A stretch of 32,699 nucleotides of DNA from JAAYCB01 sp012744395 (lineage in GTDB: Bacteria; Planctomycetota; Planctomycetia; Pirellulales; Thermoguttaceae): assembly GCA_028703175.1 (NCBI GenBank), contig JAQVNJ010000064.1, positions 1 through 32,699 of the forward strand, given 5' to 3'. Position numbers and translations under genes: made by a program. The notes beneath the pieces are model-generated. The model made no database searches and was not told the DNA's origin. It saw only the letters and a program-made list of their open reading frames with translations. Below, piece after piece: positions 27,062 to 32,699 of the stretch (position 1 is the first letter of the stretch; every line of letters begins with the position of its first letter).

Positions 27062-27601
27062 TCACCCACTCCCGAGCCGCCGCGCGAGCGTTTCCCAGAG
27101 GGCCTCGAGCGACTGAGGAATGACCTTGACACCCGCCAGCGACGGCATGAAATTCGTATCGCCCAGCCAGCGCGGCACGATGTGCCAGTGAATGTGGTCG
27201 GGCAATCCGGCCCCGGCGGTGCGTCCCAGGTTGAGCCCGACGTTGAAACCTTCCGCGTTGAGCGTCTCTCTCAACACGCCCACCAGCCGCGTAATCATCG
27301 TGGCGATTTCCAGATGTTCCGCCGCCGCCAGGTCCTCCAGCCCGCCCACGTGCCGCATGGGAGCAACCAACGTGTGCCCGTTGTTGTAGGGGTAGCGATT
27401 GAGCACGGCCAGGCTCGACTCCCCCCGAGCGATGACCCAGCGAGAGCGGTCTGCCGGGTCCACCGCGGCCTGGCAGAGGAAGCAATCGGGGTCGGCCCCG
27501 GCCGGAAAATGGAGCGTTTCGCTTGAATCGGGTTGCGATTGACCGGTCGGTTGCACGTAGCTGAGCCGCCAAGGGGCCCAGATCCGCTCAAGATGATCCA
27601 C
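27062..27601 (-). CDS. HIT-family nucleotide hydrolase/phosphorylase (Ap4A phosphorylase-like)
   Basis: The protein starts (M/V)DHLERIWAPWRLSYV, the usual opening of the HIT subfamily related to Ap4A phosphorylase. I chose GTG 27601 because GAGG lies about nine bases upstream; a GTG two codons earlier is too close to it. There are 179 residues. C40 and C43 (CFLC) are a likely zinc pair. NRYPYNNGHTLVAPMRHV (68-85) is the nucleotide-binding stretch. The histidine triad is HIHWHIVPR (H136, H138, H140). The family cleaves or phosphorolyses dinucleoside polyphosphates or related NMP conjugates. The gene is divergent from scpA across a 460-base spacer. Confidence 0.9.
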   Translation of the reverse strand: MDHLERIWAPWRLSYVQPTGQSQPDSSETLHFPAGADPDCFLCQAAVDPADRSRWVIARGESSLAVLNRYPYNNGHTLVAPMRHVGGLEDLAAAEHLEIATMITRLVGVLRETLNAEGFNVGLNLGRTAGAGLPDHIHWHIVPRWLGDTNFMPSLAGVKVIPQSLEALWETLARRLGSG

Positions 27602-28063
27602 AGACACGCGCCTCAACACTCTCTGAAGGGGTCGGCTAATTTGGGATTCCAGTGGCGAAAGGCGATGGTTAACCCTCCTTCCGCCGGGTTCCCGGAATCC
27701 GTTCGACAGACTCTGGAGTCTATCGCCAGGCCGGCCGAGCCGCAAGTTGCCCGATGCAAACACCACCGGCGGTCGATTGGCTTCAAGTCTTTTTGGCCTC
27801 GGGGTCGAAACTCTAGCTATTGGCGAAAAGATCTGCCGATTGCGCCGGCGATCGCGGCTGTTCGGGCCATGAGAAGACCTCCCCCGCGGCAGGCGGTGTC
27901 CTTCGTCGCATTCACAGGCACAGCATGTCCCCCCTCGAAACAGGGACGCGCCCCGGGCGACTCGCCAGTCCCGCCTGGACGGGATAGACTGGACAGCGGG
28001 GGGAGTGAAACGCAGTCTGCGACCGGACCGCTCGGTCCGAGCCGCATCGCGGAACCGTGAGCG
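27602..28063. other. Divergent spacer of about 460 bases between the HIT gene and scpA
   Basis: No gene is supported. The frame that is open through this spacer on the minus strand (upstream of the HIT start) has an Arg/Pro-rich, non-conserved translation. Promoters for both flanking genes must lie here, but I could not pick a clear box pair. Confidence 0.5.
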
Positions 28064-28840
28064 ATGGATTTTCGAGTCAGTCTCGACATTTTTCGAGGTC
28101 CGCTGGACCTGTTGCTCTACCTGGTGCGCAAGCACGAGGTCGAGATTGTCGATATTCCGATCGCCACGATCACCGATCAGTACCTCGAATACCTGGCCGT
28201 GCTCCGCGAAATGGACGTCAACTCGGTCGGCGACTTCCTGGCGATGGCGAGCACGCTTGTCGAACTGAAGTCGCAGCAAGTGCTGCCTCGGGCGGACGAG
28301 ATCGACGAGGCGATCGAAGACCCCCGAAAAGAGCTTGTCGAGCGGCTCCTGGAGTACAAGAAGTACCGCGATGCGGCCAGCATCCTGGAAGAACGCAGCC
28401 GCTCGTGGCAGCAGCATTACCCCAGGGTGGCCGACGACCTGCCCCCCCGGCGCCGCGATCTGGCCGAGGAGCCGATTCGCGAGGTCGAGCTTTGGGACTT
28501 GGTCAGCGCGTTCGGGCGGATCATCCGCGACAACGAATCGACGAAACCGTCGAACATCGTCTACGACGAGACGCCGATTCACGTCTACATGGCAAGGATC
28601 TTCGCGCGGCTTCGGCAGGAGGAGCAGCTGTCGTTTTACGATTTCTTCGAGCCGGCGATGCACAAGTCGTCGGCGATCGGCGTCTTCCTTGCGATCTTGG
28701 AGCTTGTTCGCCATCGAAGAATCGAAGTCGATCAGGAGCAGATTTTCGGGCAGATCTGGCTGCGGCCGCGCCACGACGCCGAACCCCTGGATTTTTCCAA
28801 GATCGACAATTACGATTACGAGACTTTCCTGGCCGAATAA
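28064..28840 (+). CDS. scpA: Segregation and condensation protein A
   Basis: The protein has 258 residues, a normal ScpA length. It opens with MDFRVSLDIFRGPLDLLLYLVRK, followed by IPIATITDQYLEYL and LAMASTLVELKSQQVLP, the conserved N-terminal block that binds the SMC neck. A middle linker (about 75-190) follows. The C-terminal winged-helix part (about 200-250) has VFLAILELVRHRRIEVDQEQIFGQIWL, which contacts the SMC head. As kleisin of the SMC-ScpA-ScpB complex it acts in chromosome condensation. ATG 28064 is preceded by a weak GGAA. ScpB is not in the window, so the usual scpA-scpB pairing is broken here. Confidence 0.95.
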   Translation: MDFRVSLDIFRGPLDLLLYLVRKHEVEIVDIPIATITDQYLEYLAVLREMDVNSVGDFLAMASTLVELKSQQVLPRADEIDEAIEDPRKELVERLLEYKKYRDAASILEERSRSWQQHYPRVADDLPPRRRDLAEEPIREVELWDLVSAFGRIIRDNESTKPSNIVYDETPIHVYMARIFARLRQEEQLSFYDFFEPAMHKSSAIGVFLAILELVRHRRIEVDQEQIFGQIWLRPRHDAEPLDFSKIDNYDYETFLAE

Positions 28841-28850
28841 GGCCGCCACG

Positions 28851-28878
28851 AGGGGCAGCCGGCCGCCGAGCGGCCCCT
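28851..28878 (+). terminator. Possible weak terminator after scpA
   Basis: AGGGGC (28851-28856) can pair with GCCCCT (28873-28878); a nested alternative is GGCCGC-CGA-GCGGCC at 28861-28875. Only three T residues follow, so termination would be partial at best and the next gene may be read through. Confidence 0.35.
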
Positions 28879-28971
28879 TTGCTGGTCCAAGGGCAACTCT
28901 CTCTCGTTGAGCGGTCGCCTTTCCTCTCGGCGACCGCGGATTGACCGCCGAATCGCGCAATCAGGAGCGAC

Positions 28972-29907
28972 ATGGGCGCAGAGAAGCACCACCAGCCGGA
29001 ACGCCGACCTTCTGAGAAGCAAGCCCCGCCGGGCGGCGGCGCTCGCGGTGCCGCCTCCTGCGAGACGGCCCTTGACGATCAGCCGGTCCACCGGCTGGCT
29101 TTCAAGGACTTCACGATCGAGGGTTACTCCCGCGCGGCCGTTCAGACCTACTGGCGAATCCCGGAGTTCAAGGTCGGCTTCGACCTCGGCGGGCAGCCGT
29201 GGTCGTTCATGGGTACGCCGACCTGGTTTGTCAGCCATACCCACATGGATCACGTCCTCGCCCTGCCGGCCTACGTCGCGCGGCGGCGGATGATGAAAAT
29301 GGAGCCGCCGACGATCTACCTGCCCGAGGCGGCCGTCGAACCGGTCCAGCGGATCCTGCGGCAGATGAGCCGGCTCGACCGCGGCCGGCTCCCCTGCCAC
29401 CTCGTGCCGACTTGTCCGGGCGACGAAGTCAGGCTCTCGCGTGAGCTGGTTGTCACGGTTTCAGCCACCACGCACACCCTCCCGTCGAACGGGTTCGTCG
29501 TCTGGGGAGTCCGCAAGAAGCTGCGCGAGGAATACCAGGGTCTTTCGGGCGAGGAGATCCGCGACCTGCGGCTGGCCGGCACCGAGGTCGCCCGCGAACT
29601 GCGGATTCCCCGCCTGGCCTATCTCGGCGACAGTTCGCCCGAGGGCCTCGACGCCTGCCCCGCGATGTACGAGGCGGATGTCCTGATCCTCGAAATGACG
29701 TTTGTCTCGCCCAGCCACCGCAAAGAGAGGATTCACAAGTTCGGCCACATGCATCTCGACGACCTGCTGGATCGCAAGGCCCGGTTCAAGAACCAACTGG
29801 TGATCGCCTCGCACTTCAGCACGCGCTATCGGACGCGGCAGATCCGCCGCCTCGTCGAGCGGCGGCTGCCCGACATGCTCGACGGGCGCCTCACGCTCTG
29901 GTTATGA
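28972..29907 (+). CDS. RNase Z-like metallo-beta-lactamase fold protein
   Basis: ATG 28972 follows AGGAGCGAC. The protein has 311 residues. Metal-binding motifs are in the RNase Z order: HTHMDH (H89, H91, D93, H94), TTHTLPSNG (H168), LGDSS (D220), EMTF (241-244), KFGHMHLDDLL (H259/H261) and ASHFSTRY (H281). TF, HFSTRY and the PSNG loop are specific to tRNase Z-type rather than beta-lactamase proteins. The first ~40 residues are a charged, low-conservation extension. A role in tRNA 3'-end processing is likely by family, but the protein lacks an obvious flexible-arm insert and could act on another RNA or substrate. The stop overlaps the next start (ATGA). Confidence 0.88.
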   Translation: MGAEKHHQPERRPSEKQAPPGGGARGAASCETALDDQPVHRLAFKDFTIEGYSRAAVQTYWRIPEFKVGFDLGGQPWSFMGTPTWFVSHTHMDHVLALPAYVARRRMMKMEPPTIYLPEAAVEPVQRILRQMSRLDRGRLPCHLVPTCPGDEVRLSRELVVTVSATTHTLPSNGFVVWGVRKKLREEYQGLSGEEIRDLRLAGTEVARELRIPRLAYLGDSSPEGLDACPAMYEADVLILEMTFVSPSHRKERIHKFGHMHLDDLLDRKARFKNQLVIASHFSTRYRTRQIRRLVERRLPDMLDGRLTLWL

Positions 29908-30188
29908 TTCCGGTGGGGATCAACACGGTTTACCTCACGTTCGACACGGACAGGAACACGTCGCACCACCGGGTGGCGTTTGTGCCCCAGACGGTCCGCG
30001 ATTACCGGCTTTCGGACTTCGACGGCGGCCGGTGGCGGACGCTCGGGGTGGAGCAAGACAACTTCCAGCGCCGTGATGTGCACCGCTTCGCCTCCGTGAA
30101 GGCCGCCAAGCTGCGGCTGGAGGTCGAGGCGACCAATCGAGACCGCTCGGCGCGCGTCTTCGAGATCCGCGCGTACGACGAGCGGTAG
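29904..30188 (+). pseudogene. Orphan C-terminal domain resembling secreted FAD-dependent oxidoreductases
   Basis: This 94-residue frame overlaps the stop of the RNase Z-like gene by four bases (ATGA). Its sequence (VYLTFDTDRN, PQTVRDYRL, LEVEATNRDRSARVFEIRAYDER) resembles the discoidin-like C-terminal part of large planctomycete FAD-dependent oxidoreductases. Here there is no FAD domain, no signal peptide and no room for either upstream. It is either a gene remnant joined by recombination to the end of the RNase Z-like gene or a small stand-alone domain protein kept by translational coupling. I favour a remnant; the frame itself is intact. Confidence 0.55.
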
Positions 30189-30199
30189 GCGGGAGACCT

Positions 30200-31228
30200 A
30201 TGCCAGAATCGATTCCCAGCCGGCAGCGGGCGCTCGTCCTGGAGCGTCACTGCGAGGACCTGATCGAGGCCATCGAGGGATTGAAGGTTGCCGAGCGGCC
30301 CGTGCCCGAGCCGGGCCGCGGACAGGTGCTGGTCAAGATCGAGGCAGCGCCCTGCAACCCTTCGGACCTGGTGTTTCTTCAAGCCAAGTACGGCGCGCTG
30401 AAGACGCTGCCCAGCGTGCCCGGCTGGGAAGGGGCGGGCCGCGTGGTCGCCAGCGGCGGTGGCTGGCTGGCCGGATGGCTCGTGGGCCAACGGGTGGCCA
30501 GCGCGCTGGAGGGCGACCGCGATGGCACGTGGGCGGAATACTTTCTGGCCGATGCGTCGGATTGCATCCCGCTGAGCCCGAAACTGCCCATCGACCAGGC
30601 CGCCAGCCTGATCATCAACCCCCTGACCGCCGTCGGGCTGCTGGAGACTGCCCGCCGCCGGCGGCATCGGGCAGCCGTCCACACCGCCGGGGCGAGCCAG
30701 GTTGGCCGGATGATCCTCGCCATCGCCAACGAGGCCGGCTACCCCGTGATCCACGTCGTCCGCCGCCGAGCCCAGGTCGACCTGCTCCGCGCGCTGGGCA
30801 CCGAGCATGTCCTCGATTCCTCCCGCGACGACTTCTCTGAGCAGCTTCGCGCGGCCTCGGCGGACCTCGGGGCCACGATCGCCTTCGAGGCCGTTGCCGG
30901 GCCGATGACCGGCAGGGTGCTCAACGCCATGCCGCCCGGCTCGACAGTGTATGTCTACGGGGCCCTCTCGGAGGAGCCGTGCAGCGGCATCGACCCGATC
31001 GGGTTGCTGTTTCGCGATCAGACGGTGACGGGGTTCTACCTGGCCCGTTGGCTGCGAAAGCAGAACCGGCTGAGCATCTTTTTGAAGGCCCGCCGCGTGC
31101 AGCAGATGCTGATCGCCGGGCGGATCGCCACGGGCATCGAGCGCAGGGCAAGCCTCGACGAGGCCGCCGACGCGATGAAGCAATACGTCCACCAGATGAC
31201 CGACGGAAAAGTGATCATCCACCCGTAG
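30200..31228 (+). CDS. MDR-family (quinone oxidoreductase-like) dehydrogenase
   Basis: ATG 30200 follows GGGAGA and lies 11 bases after the orphan domain frame. The protein has 342 residues. The catalytic half has NPSDLVFLQAKYG and VPGWEGAGRVV; the cofactor half has TAGASQVGRMILAIANEAGYPVIHVVRR and a following LRALGTEHVLDS, the Rossmann fold of NADPH-dependent medium-chain reductases. The zinc ligands of classical alcohol dehydrogenases are absent, placing it with quinone reductase/enoyl reductase-type members. The substrate is unknown. It is the last gene of the plus-strand run that begins with scpA; a shared function is not evident. Confidence 0.88.
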   Translation: MPESIPSRQRALVLERHCEDLIEAIEGLKVAERPVPEPGRGQVLVKIEAAPCNPSDLVFLQAKYGALKTLPSVPGWEGAGRVVASGGGWLAGWLVGQRVASALEGDRDGTWAEYFLADASDCIPLSPKLPIDQAASLIINPLTAVGLLETARRRRHRAAVHTAGASQVGRMILAIANEAGYPVIHVVRRRAQVDLLRALGTEHVLDSSRDDFSEQLRAASADLGATIAFEAVAGPMTGRVLNAMPPGSTVYVYGALSEEPCSGIDPIGLLFRDQTVTGFYLARWLRKQNRLSIFLKARRVQQMLIAGRIATGIERRASLDEAADAMKQYVHQMTDGKVIIHP

Positions 31229-31231
31229 ATC

Positions 31232-31337
31232 AACCGGTTGGACCAGCCGCATCCGGCTGGGGCGGTCCCTGCCGAGGGGACCCTCTGCCGCTCCCCTCCA
31301 GCCCCCGGCGCCGAAGGCAGGGCTGGTCCAACCAGTT
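31232..31337. repeat. 106-base inverted repeat between convergent genes
   Basis: Outer arms of 17 bases, AACCGGTTGGACCAGCC (31232-31248) and GGCTGGTCCAACCAGTT (31321-31337), pair with one mismatch. Inside lies another hairpin, GGTCCC (31264-31269) with GGGACC (31277-31282), and a looser pair around CCGGCTGG/CCAGCCCCCGG. It fills the gap between the MDR gene and the YbjN-like gene. It could stop transcription from both sides or be a small mobile repeat (MITE-like); no target duplication is visible. Confidence 0.8.
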
Positions 31338-31351
31338 CGGGCTCGCCCGCG

Positions 31352-31843
31352 CTAGCCCGGATCGTCGTCGGCTCCGCCGAAACCGCCGCGTCCCGCCTCG
31401 GCGCAGCGGATCGCGTCCTCCGGCAGTTCGTTGCCGTAGATCACCGAGAGGATCGCGGGCAGGTAGACGTCCAGGAGCGAGAGGGTCGTGCCCATCAGCC
31501 GATCGATGACGCTGTCCTCCAGGCGGTCGTCGGTGAGGATTTGGGACGCCTGGAAACGCAACTCGCCTTGATCGAAGTCCATTTCGAACTTGCCGACGTT
31601 CAGGCGATAGTTCGCCCGGACGATCGTCTCGGCCACCGCCGGCCGAGCGCCCTCGGGGACCCGCAGCGGCGGGCAGCCGAAGACCTGGAACAGTTCCGCC
31701 TGGTCATCCACAGCGGCGATCATCCGGTAGGTGCCGACCTCGCCGCGGAAATCGGCGCAGATCGATCGATTTTCGCCGTCGGCCAGGTAGTGGACTTCAC
31801 GGTCATCCAGGTGCTGCATCAGTCTCTCATAAGCCGCGTTCAT
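31352..31843 (-). CDS. YbjN-like domain protein
   Basis: ATG 31843 has AGGGAGG seven bases upstream, giving 163 residues (MNAAYERLMQHLDDREVHYL...). A longer in-frame start at 31987 (MMIRAFLTALRDLLLG) would add 48 residues, but the join is Pro/Ala-rich. The translation matches the YbjN fold: an N-terminal helix, CADFRGEVGTYRMIAAVDDQAELFQVFG strands, AVAETIVRANYRLNVGKFEMDFDQGELRF and a C-terminal helix with DDRLEDSVIDRLMGTTLSLLDVYLPAI. The fold resembles type III secretion chaperones and its role is poorly known. The acidic Gly-rich tail is variable. A -10-like TACAAT lies at 32082-32077 on the minus strand. Confidence 0.8.
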   Translation of the reverse strand: MNAAYERLMQHLDDREVHYLADGENRSICADFRGEVGTYRMIAAVDDQAELFQVFGCPPLRVPEGARPAVAETIVRANYRLNVGKFEMDFDQGELRFQASQILTDDRLEDSVIDRLMGTTLSLLDVYLPAILSVIYGNELPEDAIRCAEAGRGGFGGADDDPG

Positions 31844-32121
31844 GGTGGGCCTCCCTTCGCTCGGTCCGGGTGGACTTGGCCAGGCGCGGGCCGCCGCATC
31901 CGCGGCGCCGGGATTGGCCTCGATTCTTCCCGCCGGCCTGCCCAAGAGCAGGTCGCGCAGGGCTGTCAGGAATGCTCGAATCATCATGTGTCCAAAGACG
32001 CTCGATCGGGGCGAAAAGTTCACCGCCGCGGGGGGCGCCTCCGTTTCTCCCGGATTAGCATGAGCCGTCGAGGGGTATTGTATTGCAGCCAACCGGCTGC
32101 GGCGATGCCCGGCGGGACCTG

Positions 32122-32340
32122 CTACTGGAGCTCCGGCGGCATCGCGAAGGCGTCGTTGAGGCAGTCGCCGATCGAGAGCAGCCATGATTCGTCGCCCGAC
32201 TTGAGCACCAGTTCGGTGTCTTCGATCTGGGTGACCTCTCCGATCTCCGAAAAGGCGGAATCAAACGGTTGGAAATCGAGGCGGCCGGCCGGGCCGAGGC
32301 TCGGCAACCAGACCTCGCCGTCCGCCGCGACCAGTCCCGG
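32122..32340 (-). pseudogene. Orphan reading-frame fragment (about 70 codons)
   Basis: On the minus strand a protein-like frame (GEVWLPSLGPAGRLDFQPF ... SWLLSIGDCLNDAFAMPPELQ) ends at a stop at 32122. It has no ATG: the frame is closed upstream by TGA just before the hairpin at 32353-32389, and the only possible start is TTG 32307. The family is not recognised. The composition looks coding, so it is probably the 3' end of a gene cut by the hairpin element to its right. A small protein from TTG 32307 is the alternative. A perfect hairpin, GCAGCC-AACC-GGCTGC (32085-32100), lies just beyond its stop. Confidence 0.4.
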
Positions 32341-32352
32341 ATGCGGATGGGG

Positions 32353-32389
32353 TCAACTCTTGACTCTTGACGGATATGTCAAGAGTTGA
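32353..32389. repeat. Perfect hairpin with 12-base arms, mobile-element-like
   Basis: Arms TCAACTCTTGAC (32353-32364) and GTCAAGAGTTGA (32378-32389) flank a 13-base loop that repeats TCTTGAC. It resembles, from memory, the terminal hairpins seen next to IS200/IS605-group and REP-associated (Y1) transposases. No transposase gene is present here. Confidence 0.65.
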
Positions 32390-32419
32390 GGAAGCCCGGC
32401 GAAACGCGGCGGTGGCGAG

Positions 32420-32444
32420 GGGCGGAAATGTGGGTATTCCGCCC
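32420..32444. repeat. Second hairpin in the right-end cluster
   Basis: GGGCGGAA (32420-32427) pairs perfectly with TTCCGCCC (32437-32444) across a 9-base loop. A third small hairpin, GGGCTC-AGA-GAGCCC, follows at 32460-32474. Confidence 0.6.
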
Positions 32445-32474
32445 GTAGAGGCCACAGGCGGGCTCAGAGAGCCC

Positions 32475-32641
32475 TGGCGAGCCTGCGGGCGGCGCGTGCC
32501 CGAATAGTTCCCAGGTGCGCCATTGCCCCCGAGGCGATATGTAATATTTAGGTAAATAGTGGTTTGGGGAACGGTAACTTCTCAATAATCCCGTGAAATT
32601 GGTCTTTACTTGGAGGGCGGTTTTGGTGTTTCTTGTGGTAC
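32475..32641. other. AT-richer spacer before the gene at the right edge
   Basis: From about 32535 the sequence becomes notably AT-rich (GATATGTAATATTTAGG and following), unlike the rest of the window, and may hold the promoter of the gene starting at 32642. TAATAT near 32540 is a possible -10 box; the best TTGCCC lies too close to it. Confidence 0.35.
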
Positions 32642-32699
32642 ATGGATGGAGCCAAGCCGATCACAATTGCCGGAATCGAGGTGCCGCCGGAGCAACGGA
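32642..32699 (+). CDS. Start of a gene leaving the window, possibly aspartoacylase/succinylglutamate desuccinylase-like
   Basis: ATG 32642 opens a frame reading MDGAKPITIAGIEVPPEQR to the window edge. The pattern (I/F)xIxGxxVxPGxRR resembles the opening of M14-type aspartoacylase/succinylglutamate desuccinylase family proteins. Only 19 residues are visible and there is no clear ribosome binding site, so both the gene and the family are tentative. Confidence 0.4.
   Translation, partial: MDGAKPITIAGIEVPPEQR

Noticed and set aside
27602..28960. N-terminal extension of the HIT protein to 632 residues
   Set aside because: The extra part is antisense to scpA and low-complexity in the spacer; the HIT family starts at the (M/V)DHLERIWAPWR segment with its own ribosome binding site.

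Overview
The window looks like a piece of a GC-rich Planctomycetota chromosome, probably Pirellulales-like. The evidence is a giant secreted protein with the planctomycete N-terminal motif LRMEQFEHRLLLS and GEVED domains, a small Cys-rich lipoprotein-like protein of a type common in that phylum, scattered intergenic palindromes, and long gene-poor spacers. There is no taxonomic marker gene here, so this is inference. I saw no tRNA, rRNA, CRISPR array or intact transposase gene.

Layout. Positions 1-15760 (minus strand) are one open gene that runs off the left edge: at least 5253 codons encoding a cell-surface or secreted mosaic protein. It carries a KP-43-type subtilisin domain, a second metalloprotease-like domain (HEIGHALSLGH), three related beta-helix-like modules, PPC-like domains, a propeller-like and a lectin-like region, and a C-terminal tail of GEVED domains interleaved with a repeat ending in NDGSG. 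Its ribosome binding site and a good sigma70-type promoter are visible. The long open frames on the plus strand across this stretch are antisense shadows.

Positions 16642-21242 (plus) hold a DUF4405-like membrane protein with a Gly/Arg/Met-rich tail, a divergent RNase HII-like protein, and a translationally coupled NfeD-like/flotillin pair (8-nt overlap). The spacer after flotillin holds heptamer repeat arrays in opposite orientations. Positions 21535-22959 (minus) encode a secreted transglutaminase-like/TPR protein, and 23375-24592 (minus) encode RibBA with a TTG start and a long leader. A Cys-rich lipoprotein-like gene (25107-25643, plus), a membrane-anchored PIN-TRAM protein (25651-26691, minus) and a HIT-family hydrolase or phosphorylase (27062-27601, minus) follow.

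Positions 28064-31228 (plus) form a run of scpA (chromosome condensation), an RNase Z-like metallo-beta-lactamase, a short orphan domain resembling the C-terminus of secreted FAD oxidoreductases, and an MDR-family oxidoreductase. A 106-bp inverted repeat separates this run from a convergent YbjN-like gene (31352-31843, minus). The right end holds an orphan reading-frame fragment, a cluster of hairpins that looks like a mobile-element remnant, and the first codons of a gene leaving the window.

The most unusual items are the two-protease giant protein, the inverted heptamer arrays around a 173-bp core, the two palindromes that differ by a compensatory change, the 106-bp inverted repeat, and the hairpin cluster at the right end.
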